Counted from the first letter of the stretch, positions 20,332-30,706 are shown. The stretch: 64,000 nucleotides of DNA from Shinisaurus crocodilurus (GCA_021292165.1 CM037877.1:106391858-106455857); one strand, 5' to 3'. Notes: generated by a model not told the origin, from the sequence alone. Made by a program: numbers and translations.

Positions 20332-20723
20332 TAGGAATGTATGAGAATTTTGTTCTAGTTCACAAATCACTGAAAAATGCCCCATTCACAATCTCAAATG
20401 GGAGAACATTTTCTCTGAAAATATTAGCAAATTCCCAAACTTGCCTTCACGTTCTCAAAATGTGTACTTAAAAAATGCACAACTTTCTCAAAATGCACAC
20501 ATTTTAAATCATCCACACTTTAGACTATGGGGAATTTTTTTGGAAATTAGGAAATTATTTGCACTACTTTCACATTTGACAGTTGTTCATTTTGCGATAT
20601 TCTCCCATTTGCACAAAACCAACATGGAGCGCAAATGCAAGTGCAAATTGAGGAGAGATAACCAGCAAGCTGATGTTTGGAGAATCTTGGTGAGTTCAAA
20701 CATAGCTCGTTCACCCATCCCTA
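20332..20723 (+). mobile_element. hAT MITE, family F, copy 1
   Basis: TAGGAATGTATGAGAATTTT at the left and GTTCACCCATCCCTA at the right. The AT-rich interior holds repeated AAAATGCACA words and an AATGGGAGAACATTTTCTCT stem. A relative in inverse orientation spans about 37755-38045. Non-coding. Confidence 0.6.
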
Positions 20724-20769
20724 CGAGTGGCATGAAGCTACCTGTATACTATATGTTAATCATCTAAGT

Positions 20770-21117
20770 CCCTCCTCCAAGTGGCTCCTCCAAGGGAGGC
20801 ATGAAAGATGGCAACAAGGGAAAGGGCCTTCTTGGTGGTGGCCCTCTCATAATGGAATGATCTTCCCAGTGAGGCCTGCCTGGTGCCAACATTGTCATCT
20901 TTTCGGCACCAGGTTAAGAGCTTCCTCTACTCTCAGGCATTTGGCAGCATGGTAAGGTTTATAATTAGGTCCTGTGATTTCTTATTGTTTGTTAAAATTG
21001 TGTGTGTGTGTGTTTATGTAAATGGTATTTTATATTATGTACACTATTGTATTTTTAGGGGGGGAGAGCTTTGGCTATTGGGTGGTATGAAATGTAATAA
21101 ATGAAATAAAATGAAAT
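20770..21117 (+). mobile_element. L2 LINE 3' end, 5' truncated
   Basis: AAGGGCCTTCTTGGTGGTGG, then GCACCAGGTTAAGAGCTTCC, corresponds to the L2 C-terminal FxVVAP..LW and FRRQxKxxL segments with stops. The 3' end GAGAGCTTTGGCTATTGGGT, GGTATGAAATGTAATAAATG is the usual L2 tail. It contains (GT)n at 20999-21012. Confidence 0.75.
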
Positions 21118-21599
21118 TGCACATAAACTTTATGAGCTCTAGTCTGCATAAGTACCAATGTTATTTGGTTCCCATTCTTCCTGACAGTGCTCCACCTAGT
21201 TTTTGCTTGGGGTTACCATTCCACCAGCCATCGTCACCTCCCTCTTCTTCCCAGGTCATGCTACCTATTTGTTCCTTTGTGAATCTTTTTAATAACACAC
21301 TGCCCTGAAATATATATATATATATATATATATTCTTTATTCTGTAGGGATGGCATCCAATGCTATACTTATGCAAGGGGAATTTCCTGTCCTTCTGCCC
21401 ACTGCAGCCCCCTCTGCCTCCCCAAAAGGTATCTGAAAGTGAGGATGTTCTCAGGAAAGGCCTGGGATATGGGACAGACTCTGCAGAGGGAGGGGAAACC
21501 AAGAAAAAAATGGTGCAGAGGCAGCTTGCAGTGCACAAGTTTTCAATTCCTTTATTGAAAGATTTTTGGAGGGAACAATCCTGTGGCACTTGAACATTG
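21118..21599. other. No recognised gene; (TA)n tract
   Basis: A (TA)n microsatellite lies at about 21310-21333. Overlapping open frames on both strands, including the 142-codon minus frame 21161-21589, translate to low-complexity text. I reject them as genes. Confidence 0.45.
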
Positions 21600-22025
21600 T
21601 CTGAGGGGCCATAGGATCGTTCAGATTCCCAGCTCTGAGGTCAGAGACAGTTTTCTGACCTTGGAGCTGGGAATTGGAGCTCCAATCCCCCTTCCCCTGG
21701 CAGCCAATGCAGAAAGGACCATGCCAGCTGCTCTCTGAGGTTGGGAAAGTGACCTTGGAGAGGGGTAGAAGGGGGCATTTGTGGAGATGGGGAGGGGAGG
21801 AGACTGCAGCAGCCAGGATACGAAGTATTCTGGAGCTGCTCAAGCCTCCTTCCCTCCCATTTTGAAATGCTGTTGCTGGACAGCCCAAAATGGCCCTCTA
21901 GTGAAAATGCAGAGCAGGAGGAGCAGCAGGGAGGCAAAGATCGCCTCCACCCACTCCTTCTGTCCTACACTGAATGCCCAAGTTCGGGGGCTTATGGGCA
22001 TCCTGATAGGATTGCACCCTATGCC
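21600..22025. mobile_element. Possible DNA-transposon copy with GGATTGCACCCT end (family J, copy 1)
   Basis: Left part GGGGCCATAGGATCGTTCAG and right end CTGATAGGATTGCACCCTAT. The inverse of that right end (AGGGTGCAATCCTAT) starts the segment at 31898, where GCCATAGGATTGGTCGGATG also appears. The interior holds a near palindrome AGACAGTTTTCTGACCTTGG. GC-rich enough to keep several long frames open by chance. Confidence 0.4.
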
Positions 22026-22049
22026 TGTATTGTTCTGTAGCTGCCTTTG

Positions 22050-22244
22050 CCTGATTTGCTCCTCCCACTGCAGCCATCCCTTTCCCATAATACTAGAACC
22101 AGGGGCCATCCCATGAAGATGAATGGTGGGAGATTCAGGACAGATAAAAGCAAGTGCTTCTTCACACGGTGCATAGTTAAACTATGGTATTTGCTACCAC
22201 AAGATGTAGTGAAAGCCACCAAGTTGGATGACTTTAAAGGGGGA
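22050..22244 (+). mobile_element. CR1 LINE ORF2 C-terminal fragment
   Basis: In frame it reads SHNTRTRGHPMKMNGGRFRT, then KCFFTRCIVKLWYLLPQDVV and LDDFK, the well-known C-terminal region of CR1 reverse transcriptase. It is cut at about 22245 by an L2 3' end, and the reading frame runs on by chance into it. Confidence 0.85.
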
Positions 22245-22640
22245 TTAAAGGAGGGAGGCTCGGAAGGTGGCAATAAGGGGGAGGGCCTTTTCTGTGGTAG
22301 CTCCCCAACTGTGGAACAGACTCCCCAGTGAGGCCCGCCTGGTGCCAACTTTACTATCATTTCGGCGCCAGTTTAAGACTGCCCTCTATGCTGAGGCATT
22401 TAACAGCTCCAAATAGTACACAGTGTGGTGGTGATGTCACCTTTTTTAACCAGTCTACTTTTTATAATCTTGTCTTAGCTATTTAAATAATTTTAAAATT
22501 GTTTTTAAAATGTCTAGTGAATTTTTTTTGATGTTTTTATTGTTTGTATTTTTATATTGTATTTTATTGTGTTTTATATTTGTTGTAAACTGCCCCAAAG
22601 AGCTTCAGCTATTGGGAGGTACAGAAATAAGGAGGAGGAG
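22245..22640 (+). mobile_element. L2 LINE 3' end, 5' truncated, inserted in CR1
   Basis: GGAAGGTGGCAATAAGGGGG, then GCCTTTTCTGTGGTAGCTCC and GGCGCCAGTTTAAGACTGCC, is an L2 C-terminus. The 3' end TTGTAAACTGCCCCAAAGAG, GGGAGGTACAGAAATAAGG runs into a (GGA)n tract. Stops disrupt the frame. Confidence 0.75.
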
Positions 22641-22690
22641 GAGGAGGAGGAGGAGGAGGAGGAGGAGGCGGCGGTGGTGGAGGCGGCGGC
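22630..22690 (+). repeat. (GGA)n/(GGC)n microsatellite at a LINE tail
   Basis: About fourteen GGA units pass into GGC and GGT units. It follows directly on the L2 3' end, which suggests expansion from the element tail. Confidence 0.95.
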
Positions 22691-22718
22691 TATATGCTAC
22701 CTTTAGGAACAGAGTCTG

Positions 22719-23102
22719 TAGGCTTGTGCAATCGAGCCTCGCCGTGCAGAACGAGGCCGAAATTGGCCCCGCTCACGCCCGGCGAGGCCTTGCCTTGTTC
22801 TTCGGGGCGGCTCGCCCTCTCCGCAGCTCGCCACCCGCGCGGCCCGTTCCATCCCATCGCATCCCATCGGACCGGAAATGACGCGACGGAACCCTGCGCA
22901 GGCGCGCTGGACCCGTGGCGCGTTCTGTGCCTGCGCAGGGTCCCGTCGCATCATTTCCGGTCTCAGAAGTGACGGATGGGGCCTGAGAAGCCCAATCGAG
23001 CGGCGCAGAGAACCTCTCCACGACGCTCAGAAAATCGAGTCGGGTCGGCGCCCCCACGGAAGATCGGGTCAGGGGTGCGACCCGGCTTTGGAGACATGCC
23101 TA
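22719..23102 (+). mobile_element. CpG-rich hAT MITE, family C, copy 4, with perfect TSD
   Basis: Ends TAGGCTTGTGCAATCGAGCC and GACATGCCTA, flanked by perfect 8-bp repeats AGAGTCTG (22711-22718 and 23103-23110). Inside, arms 22872-22903 and 22929-22960 pair at 30 of 32 positions around a 25-base loop, beginning CCGGAAATGACGCGACGG. Very CpG-rich against AT-rich surroundings. Open frames on both strands are compositional. This is the best-preserved family C copy here. Confidence 0.85.
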
Positions 23103-23560
23103 AGAGTCTGTAAACCTCACTTTCTAGGGAACATGAGTAGGAGGGTGTTATTGCACTCATGCCTTGAGTGTGGGCTTCCCATTGGGGCAGCAGCTGGTTG
23201 ACCACTGTGTGAACAGAGTGCTAGACTAGAGAGACCTTTCATCTGATCAAATGTCTATGGGATTTTCCTCATTTTATCCACACTATCACCCCCTCACATA
23301 AGTTGAACAGAGAAAGTGTGTGTGTATGTGTAAATAGCCCAGAGTCACCCAGTTAGTATTGTGGCTGAGGATTTGATCCCAAGTCTCCCTTGGTGAACTC
23401 CAATACTCTATCCATCCGTTGGTTTGGATCACTTCTTCAGGAGATATTCATAAAACTAGATCACATCTTTCTGGCATCATCAGCTGTATTCAGGTGATTT
23501 AGGTCAGTAGTATAAGCTTTCAATGGATTTGAACAACAGAATAACCTTTTGTATTGGCTC
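23103..23560. other. No recognised gene
   Basis: Unassigned sequence. The piece CCCAGAGTCACCCAGTTAGT near 23338 resembles an inverse Sauria-SINE body, but it is too short to call. Confidence 0.4.
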
Positions 23561-23905
23561 CCTGCAGTGGGCCTGACAGGATCTTGACTGATTCCCAGGA
23601 AACGATAAGTCAGCTCCAGGTTTGCTTGCAAAAATACAAGTTTATTGAGCAACTTTCAACATATACGTGCACCCAATAAAGCTGGAAAGGGCCTCAGTGT
23701 GGCTGTCAGGCACCGCCCGAAGTCCGAACACCGAAACAAAGCAGACAGTAGCTTCTTATACATTTTTGCTGTTCATGCTATACATCATGACTACTAACTG
23801 TTTGAAGCTGACAGTTAAGCAACCTTTAAGTTAATGAGCAGGATGAGTAATGTTGGCACAAGCACTCATGATGGGGCCTGGTATCCATACCTGCTACCAG
23901 TTCCC
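23561..23905 (-). mobile_element. Probable LTR fragment
   Basis: On the minus strand there is a TATA-like TGTATAAGAAGC (about 23755), then about 115 bases on an AATAAACTTGTATTTTTGCA polyadenylation region (about 23645), then a U5-like stretch ending CCTGTCAGGCCCACTGCA. This TATA, AATAAA, CA order is that of a retroviral-type LTR. The far (5') end and the target duplication are not resolved. No coding region attached. Confidence 0.5.
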
Positions 23906-24149
23906 ACCATAGCAGGCTACTGAGCGGTGATAAGCATGTGTGTCTCGCTTCGATTCACATGCCCAGAATTCATTAAGGTAGCTTGACCGTCCTTTGACCC
24001 ATCTCTTGTGCTGGGAACCAAAGCAGCTTCCCAAGAGACATGTATGCAGGGAGAAGGGAGAGATGCAAAGATGCTTTCTAGGCCTCTCTCAGGCCCAAAG
24101 TGACTTTTTAAGTGGAAAGTGCAGCTGGGCATATTGCAGTCCACCACAG

Positions 24150-24312
24150 GCCTGTGGCTCATGCTGGCTCAGCTCGTCTGAGTGTGGAAAGCTAAGCAGG
24201 GTCAGGCCTGGTTATTACTTGGATGGGAGACCCCTCCTCTAGTTTTCTGCATTGAGCAGGGGGTTGGACTCGATAGCCTTGTAGGTTCCTTCCAACTCTA
24301 TGATCTATGAAA
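24150..24312 (+). mobile_element. 5S rRNA-derived SINE with CR1-like tail, copy 2
   Basis: GTGTGGAAAGCTAAGCAGGG, then CAGGCCTGGTTATTACTTGG ATGGGAGACC, is the 5S part with its internal control region. It is followed by TTGGACTCGATAGCCTTGTA and TTCCTTCCAACTCTATGATC. It differs from copy 1 at few positions, so the two are probably the same subfamily. Confidence 0.85.
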
Positions 24313-24944
24313 GATGCTTTCAGGCTGAACAGTGGTTCTCACAGGCCCAACACCTTTGCATTTCCAATGTAATAACTTGAGAAATGTGAGGGGCGGTGGT
24401 GTATTTTGTATGGTTACAGGTAATGGCTTCTTGAAATTCTCCGTCCTAATTGTGGTCAGAGAAATTGGACCATTTTACAAATTTTTTCCAATGGGAGTTG
24501 AAATTCTCCAACAGTTTCTCTAGGGAGGGACTTACCATTAGCAGTGGCAACAGCCTGTCCACCATTTTGTATCCTCCACAATGACACATATATACTGCCA
24601 TTCTGGGGTCTTTTGAGGTGAGGATGGCAGCCCCCATGATAAAATGGTGGAGAATATTCAAAAAAAATCTGAAAGGGGCCTTCCTTTTCTGGAGGAGGGG
24701 TGAAGGAAGGAAAATTTCAGACATTTTCTCAGAAAAATGTCTTCTGAGGAAATGCCAGAAATTTCTGGTCATCTTATTATAGCTCTGTATTATTACCCAC
24801 ACAGTCCAGTGGGGGAGGGTGATAGGAGATTAATGCCCAAGCTGAACTGTGGGCTCCTGGCTCATCGCTAATGCTTCTAACTTCTGCCCTACAATAATGC
24901 CCACACCGATTATTGCTGCATAGTTTTAAGGCTATGGCCTAGGG
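24313..24944. other. No recognised gene
   Basis: A 118-codon minus frame (24446-24802) lacks any recognisable motif. The stretch contains short inverse repeats such as CAGAAATTTCTG, but nothing I can name. Confidence 0.4.
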
Positions 24945-25028
24945 CAGTGTTCTCCAACCTACGCTGGCTGGGGCATGCTGGGAGTTGTAGGCCAAAAACA
25001 TCTGGGGACCCAAGGTTGGAGAATACTG
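24945..25028. mobile_element. 84-bp palindromic MITE, family G-like
   Basis: CAGTGTTCTCCAACCTACGC at the left pairs with GGTTGGAGAATACTG at the right. The middle has the GCTGGGGCATGCTGGGAGTT word of family G. Flanks both carry CCTAG, a partial match only. Confidence 0.7.
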
Positions 25029-25618
25029 CCCTAGTAGGGCAACGTATATAAATGTCTAAGGAAAATTAAAACAGCCCATTCTGTTTTCATAGATATAATT
25101 TCTATTAAGATACATAGGCTGTAAGAAAACACGTTGCCTCCTGAAAGAAAGAAAAATATAATTTCCATCAAAAACTCAGATGAACTACCATATAATTGCA
25201 TTCATAGCACAACAACAGCTAGCATGGTAATTTTAGGATTAACTGCCTTAATCTGATACCGAAATCAATACCTAAGAAAACATCAACAAGAAAAACCTTC
25301 TCCCTAATGAATACAGAAATAAACATCAACATAAAATACAACTAGATGTCGACATGTTTGATTATCCCCCCCCCCACAAAGAAAAACATATCAATGTGAA
25401 AGGGAGTGGGGAGGGAATCTAATCTTTTTCTTCTTGTTGAGTATGGAGCTATTTTTTAATGGGAAATGTATGATATTTGTGATCTACATTATTGGAGTAC
25501 TAGCATCAAAGAGCTTAGGACAGGTTGCTAGTCTCCATCACCTGGAAATAGGAGAGTGCACCCCCTGCCCGCACCCTAAGCAATTTCACTAGTCTTATCA
25601 AAACCCTTTTAGTAAGTC
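25029..25618. other. No recognised gene
   Basis: AT-rich, with a C-run near 25366-25375. No repeat ends or coding blocks that I can support. Confidence 0.4.
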
Positions 25619-25838
25619 AGCCAGTGTGGTGCAGCTGTTAGAGTGCTGGAATTGTACTGGGGAGACAAAGGTTCAAATCCCCGCCTGGCCATGAAGCTCA
25701 GTGGGTGGCATTGAACCAGGCACTGTCCCTCAACCTAACTTACTTCACATGGTTGTGGAGAGGATACAATTGGGAGGTGAAAGGGAACAATAGCATATGC
25801 CGCTTTTGAGTTCCTTGGAGGAAAGTGGGATGTAAATA
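25619..25838 (+). mobile_element. Sauria-type SINE, older diverged copy
   Basis: CAGCCAGTGTGGTGCAGCTG, then GGTTCAAATCCCCGCCTGGC (B box) and GTGGAGAGGATACAAT-like core. It ends with TTGGAGGAAAGTGGGATGTA AATA. It diverges clearly from the copies at 12237 and 29425, so it is an earlier insertion. Confidence 0.75.
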
Positions 25839-25904
25839 ACTCTTTTGGATTCCCTTGAAACTCCTGATATGTTTCATCTAAGAAGGAACCCCCACATTCA
25901 CTTC

Positions 25905-26236
25905 AAATTTAATCTATTTAACATATATATGAAACTGCTGGGAGAGGTTGCCTGGAGTTTTGGGGTTCAGAGCCACCAGTATGCTCATGACACCCAACTA
26001 TATCTCCTTTCCATGTAAGTTCATGGAAGCTGCTCTAATTCTAAATCAGTGTCTAGTGTCAGTAATGGACTGGATGAGGGCAAAGAAATTGAAGTTTGAG
26101 CCAGACAAGACAGAGAACAGTTCCTGGTTAGTTGAAAGGAGGATCGGAGAACAGGGATTCAACCTGTGTTAGGGGTTGTACTCTCCCTGAAGACTCAGGC
26201 TTGCAGTTTGGGTGTACTCTTTGACTCAGCCCTGAA
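25905..26236 (+). mobile_element. L2 LINE reverse-transcriptase fragment
   Basis: Plus-strand frames read FNIYMKLLG-like text, then a mutated YAHDTQLYL at about 25981 in place of the catalytic YADD, then VMDWMRAKKLKFEPDKTE. Both ends are truncated and several frame breaks are present. A family A hAT fragment follows at once. Confidence 0.8.
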
Positions 26237-26237
26237 T

Positions 26238-26330
26238 TAGGGATGTGCGCGGAGCTCGATCAGGGAGTGGAAGTGGGGCAAATTCGCTGGCCTTAACCCG
26301 CTCGAGCTCCACACGACTTACCTTTCAATG
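26238..26330 (+). mobile_element. hAT MITE, family A, left-end fragment
   Basis: TAGGGATGTGCGCGGAGCTC, then GGGAGTGGAAGTGGGGCAAA and CCCGCTCGAGCTCCACACGA. It stops at about 26330, before the central block. Confidence 0.6.
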
Positions 26331-27061
26331 TTTCAGTGTTCTGTGGATAAATATTGCAATTCAGATTTGCATCCAGGTATGCCCTGGCTGGGCATGTAAG
26401 CCTGCAACAGGAAGTTCAGGAACGGCAGTGTGATGTAGGAAGTGGGCCAGTGACCTTCTCATCAGTTGCCTCAGGGTGCTCGCTAGGTGAGCTCCTTTAC
26501 CAATCTGGGTGGCCGCACTACCCACTAAGCTGTGAGCAATTAGTTTAATTAGCCAAATCAAACCCCGCCACCTCATGAGCGAACAGTATGGAGCAGGCAA
26601 AAAAGAGAAGACCAACAGCCAGTCAGGGTACATCAAAGAACTCCTACTCAGCCCCATAAAGGGCAACCTGGGAAATCTACACTGCTACTCACGGGGAGAC
26701 ACCGCACCAAAGGTAAGAGGCTGTGTGGATGGAGGGATGGCCTTATAAAAGGTGCAGCCTGCTTCGCCAGGACTGCAACCAGCATGGTCATGTTCAGCCA
26801 TGCTGTGCCGACATGCTTCATTCCACAAAGAGTGGGAAGAAATGCGGTTCCCAGGGAAGTGATGGAGCAATGCAACTTTTTTGGTGTTCCTCGAAATCTC
26901 TAATATTTTCATGGGGAAAATGGAGGGAAAGAGTCCTTGAGAGGGTGTGCGGGTAAAAATATAAAGGGGGGGTGTTTCCACATTTTTTTCTGGGCCTTCA
27001 CATCTCTACGCCCAGGTGAAGCACTCATAGGATCGCAGCCACAGTTCTCCCTTGCTGGGTC
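26331..27061. other. No recognised gene
   Basis: Long frames occur on the minus strand (26361-26666, 26648-26875, 26685-26981), but their translations overlap each other in different frames and show no family motif. The region could be an unrecognised repeat. Confidence 0.4.
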
Positions 27062-27175
27062 AGAGCACTCCATATTTATTTAGTTATTACTTTTTCCCAC
27101 CCAATAGCCAAAGCTCTCTGGGTGGTTCACAAAACAAAACTTATACCCATAAAATACAATCACAGAGGAAAGCAC
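27062..27175 (-). mobile_element. L2 LINE 3' tail
   Basis: CCCACCCAATAGCCAAAGCT CTCTGGGTGG is the inverse of the L2 tail box. It is followed by the AAAATACAAT run also seen at 6750-6760. A family L MITE abuts it at 27176. Confidence 0.7.
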
Positions 27176-27450
27176 GGGGCAGTAACCAATGCTGCCCGTC
27201 TGCGAGTGGAACCCACCACTGCTTCCATTCCTCAAGCAGCCAGCCCTGCCGATTTAGCACTTCCGGGGGGGGGACCTAAAATGAGCAGAAACACCTGTTT
27301 CTGGAACCGTGCAGCTCTCATAAGGGAGCTCCGCTGATCTGCTTTGTTCCACAACCTGGCCTGGTCCATTGTGCAAGTGGTGGGTGCTGCTTGTGGAATG
27401 GAATAGGCAGGGCTGGCCATTGGCAGGCAAGTCACCATTGGATTCTGCCC
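27176..27450. mobile_element. DNA-transposon MITE, family L, copy 2
   Basis: GGGGCAGTAACCAATGCTGC at the left and CACCATTGGATTCTGCCC at the right form the same terminal repeat type as 18228-18566. CTGCGAGTGGAACCCACC is shared with copy 1. Near palindromic in part: AAGGGAGCTCCGCTGATCTG and inner AGCAGAAACACC words. 275 bp. Confidence 0.6.
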
Positions 27451-28078
27451 AAGATATGGAAGCAAGTACTACCAAAATTAATGGGGTTTCCTTCCTTTCA
27501 ATGGATGTACGATCAAGCTGATATTATTCCATCGTGGAATCAGGACAGTTCCCTCATTCACAGCAGCTTAAATAAATCCAGGTTGTACACCAAACATGTA
27601 ATTTAAAAATAAATTAAATATGCAAAGTCCCTGAATTGCATTTTTAATGGAGACCTGCACTGTGCTACTGTGTGTGTCGGCAGCTTTAAAAGGAATTTTA
27701 TTAGTTTGAGGCATCGTAAAAGATTGATGCTGCCAATGACAATGCTAATAAATACTTAATGCTGTCTTTGAAGTGCCATGAGTTCAGCCTTTACCGGTAT
27801 TATTATCTGACAGAGGGATTATGTGCGAATGCCGAGGGTTACTGTCAGCATTTCCCCCATTGAGATTCTGTACGTGACTGAAGCAGAGGTCTCTGAACAT
27901 TTTAGGAATCTTGAAATCCAGACAGCAGCTATAGTCCTCTATCGATCGTAGCTCCTCTGTATATTGTAGGACAAGGAGCAAAGGAAGAGCAAATATACCA
28001 AACCAAACCAGTGTGGCCGAGCTGACAACATACAGAACTGACTATAGCGTGTCAGACCAAGGATCTACCTAATCTAGC
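27451..28078. other. No recognised gene
   Basis: Unassigned. The 65-codon minus frame at 27784-27981 has no motif. No repeat ends identified. Confidence 0.4.
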
Positions 28079-28860
28079 TAGGGATGTGTGAGGAATTTAT
28101 TTATTTATTATATTATTATATTTAATCCCCGCCTTTCTTCCTGTAAGGAACCCAAGGCGGCTTACACAATCTTCCTCCTCTCCATTTTATCCTCACAACA
28201 ACCCTGTGAGGTAGGTTAGGCTGAGAGTCCGTGACTGGCCCAAAGTCACCCAGTGAGTTTCATGGCCGAGCGAGAATACAATAGGTAGGTGAAAATCTGA
28301 CAAATTTTCTTGATTTAGCCCTGTGGATTCTGTTCCGTCAATCCTGCACTGGTGCTGACTTGATCTGGCACAAGTTGAGCCGGCACGTGGACTTGGTTTT
28401 TAAAACGGGCCACGATTTGTGTATGTATTGATTTTTTTAAGCCGGGGAAATTTCTACAAAAAACAGACCTCCAATCCACAAATGTGCGCAACTTGCATAC
28501 ATTTGCAAAAATTGCAGAGCGGAGGCCCAAATTTTGCACGAATCTGAAATAAACAATCAGAAAATGCAAGGTGGCCAAGGTGGAGTGTGTGCATACAGTT
28601 CCATACTTCTCATGTTGAATGCTAAAACAACAACAACTCAAATCAAACAAGTCGGCCAGCCCTGATTTGTACAAATCACAACTTGTGCAAATTGTGTTAG
28701 AGCTATGCAGTTCTCGGCTCCACATTTGCACAAATATTTTGAGCAATTTCACAGAGGCCGACCCCCCCCCCCCCGACTCAGCCTGCTTTTGACCATCAGG
28801 ATGGAAATGTGTCGAAAGTCCATCGAGCTCAGACATGTCTTCCAGTGTCACGCATCCCTA
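28079..28860 (+). mobile_element. hAT MITE, family E, copy 2, with nested SINE
   Basis: TAGGGATGTGTGAGGAATTT at the left, TGTCACGCATCCCTA at the right. The interior has CACAAGTTGAGCCGGCACGT, AAAACGGGCCACGATTTGTG and repeated GCACAAAT words as in copy 1. A Sauria-type SINE (28097-28285) is inserted near its left end. The flanking TAATCTAG and TAATCTAA suggest a worn duplication. Confidence 0.6.
28097..28285 (-). mobile_element. Sauria-type SINE, head truncated
   Basis: Inverse of the SINE tail (TTATTTATTTATTATATTAT, GCCTTTCTTCCTGTAAGGAA CCCAAGGCGG) and core (TCCTCACAACAACCCTGTGA GG). It stops at CATGGCCGAGCGAGAAT, so most of the tRNA-like head is missing. Confidence 0.85.
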
Positions 28861-28864
28861 ATCT

Positions 28865-29065
28865 AATCTTCCCATCTGCCTTCCGGAGTGGCCAACCAGA
28901 TGCCTTAGGCAGTTCACAAGCAAAGCAGGTTAGAGGAGATTGCCATCCCTTGTTTCTGTGACTCAGAGGTATACCATCTATGGATGTGCAGTTTCCAGTT
29001 GACTGGCATGGCTAATAGCCACTGAGAGACCTCTCCTCTATGAGTTGAGCTTGTGAAGGAACGGG
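28865..29065 (-). mobile_element. CR1 LINE fragment
   Basis: GTGGCCAACCAGATGCCTTA and GGCATGGCTAATAGCCACTG AGAGACC are inverse CR1 text, decayed. No open frame remains. Confidence 0.6.
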
Positions 29066-29149
29066 GACACCCTAACTCCCAGCGGAGCAGGCAGGGACAA
29101 ATGGTTGCTTGGACTGAACAGCAACCCAGCAAGGTCGGCTGGCACCACC

Positions 29150-29990
29150 CCGTATGTCCAACTTAGCCTGAGCCAGGGGACTCTCAGACCTTACAGGGCA
29201 CCTTTAAGGCTTATGAAACAAAGGCCCAAGCTGGCACCCACTGTTTCAAAGCCTCAAGGCTGAAACCTTAAAGAACCAAAGAACCAAAAGAAAAGCTCTG
29301 GACTTAATTGGAATGAAGCACACACATTTAATTATGATAGGTGGTCACTTTATTTACAAAAAGGGAAAGGGAATAACATACAAAAGAACCAGAGCAAGAT
29401 TTGGAAACAATACTTACAGAGAGAGACAGTGTGGCACAGTGGTGAGAGTGTTGGACTGGGACTCAGGAGATCCGGGTTCTAGTCCCCGCTCGGCCATGAA
29501 ACTCACTGGGTGACTTTAGGCCAGTCACTGACTCTCAGCCTAACCTACCTCACAGGGTTGTTGTGAGGATAAAATGGAGAGGAGGAGAAGGATTATGTAA
29601 GCTGCCTTGGGTTCCTTGCAGGAAAAAAGGTGGAATAGAAATATAATAAATAAATATTTATTTATACAGGGCAAAACAACAAAACCTGAGTATACATACC
29701 AATGGCACGGATCTTCAATAGAACAGGACAGCTAGCAATCAGAAAGCCAGCAATACAAGAGACCATGGGATGGCAAAAAAATTAAAATTAAAATAAAAAA
29801 TCAGATCAAGATAAAGCCATCTCCCCAACCCCATCTCTGCTTTTATACCCAAAAGCCTTTAGCAAATCTGGGGTGATACGTATTAGCCAATCCTGAGCTA
29901 GCTAGGATCAATCCGACCAGACTTTCTAGCTGGGGGGGGGGGAAGAAAGTTCCTACCAACTCAGCTGAACTCATTCAGTCCATTTAGCGA
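29150..29990 (-). mobile_element. Possible LTR remnant hosting a Sauria SINE
   Basis: On the minus strand a TATA box context GGGTATAAAAGCAGAG lies at about 29840-29855, and an AATAAA in TTGTAAATAAAGTGACC lies at about 29345. The spacing is large because a SINE of about 235 bp sits between them (29425-29660). The region between holds no gene. Neither LTR end was resolved, so this is tentative. Confidence 0.35.
29425..29660 (+). mobile_element. Sauria-type SINE, full length
   Basis: GACAGTGTGGCACAGTGGTG and GGTTCTAGTCCCCGCTCGGC carry the tRNA-like A and B boxes. TCACAGGGTTGTTGTGAGGA is the core. GCCTTGGGTTCCTTGCAGGA, ATATAATAAATAAATA is the tail. This is the most complete uninterrupted copy and served as my reference for the others. 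Confidence 0.92.
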
Positions 29991-30129
29991 GGGTTCTACA
30001 GTGGCCTTGAAGCCTGAGACAGTCGAGATAACACACCCAGGTGACCAAACAATAAGTACATGCACGCTCAACCTTACAGAATGGAACTTTACAGGCTGCT
30101 AAGAAACAGACACCCCACCCCAAACAGGA

Positions 30130-30657
30130 TTTCTTGACAGGGCTAATATTTTTAAAGCCATCAGACTTACAGGTTATCTCCACATCTTGCAGTAACAAAT
30201 GCCAGATATGTGCACTGCGTGAAGCAGTACTTCCTTTTGGCAGCCCTGAACCCACTGCCAATGGTCTTGCCTGTGACGGTTTAACTAGAAGCGGCCTCTA
30301 AAGCTGCCTGGGTGTCTGAGTGTAAGTAAGCAAAGCCATGATATATAGTTACTTTCTTTCCTCAGCGAGAAAAGCACACGTTGCTTGTTGCTGCAGGGGC
30401 AAAGAAGAAGTAGGAGAAAGGAATCAAGTCACAGGACAACAAGGGGGATAAACAAGACAAGCAGCTGTTGATACAACATGCGCTCTATCACCCCCTACTG
30501 TCTGGAAGTATGCAGAGTTGTTCCTCTTTTCCAACAGTTTAAACAAACAGACACCAGCTGAACCTCTGTACACATTTTCAAAGTGAAGAGGAAAGATGGA
30601 ATGCATTGTGATGGAATATCTGGAAGGAAGCTACTTGATCACTGTGATTTACTAGCA

Positions 30658-30706
<49 letters not shown>

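Noticed and set aside
21451..21937. Overlapping long frames on the minus strand
   Set aside because: Several frames are open at once on both strands, as expected from composition; no motif.
28315..28851. A 178-codon minus-strand protein gene
   Set aside because: It lies entirely within a family E hAT element. The translation reflects the element sequence.
29425..29500. A tRNA gene
   Set aside because: The A and B boxes belong to the head of a Sauria-type SINE. There is no complete cloverleaf, and the SINE body follows directly.
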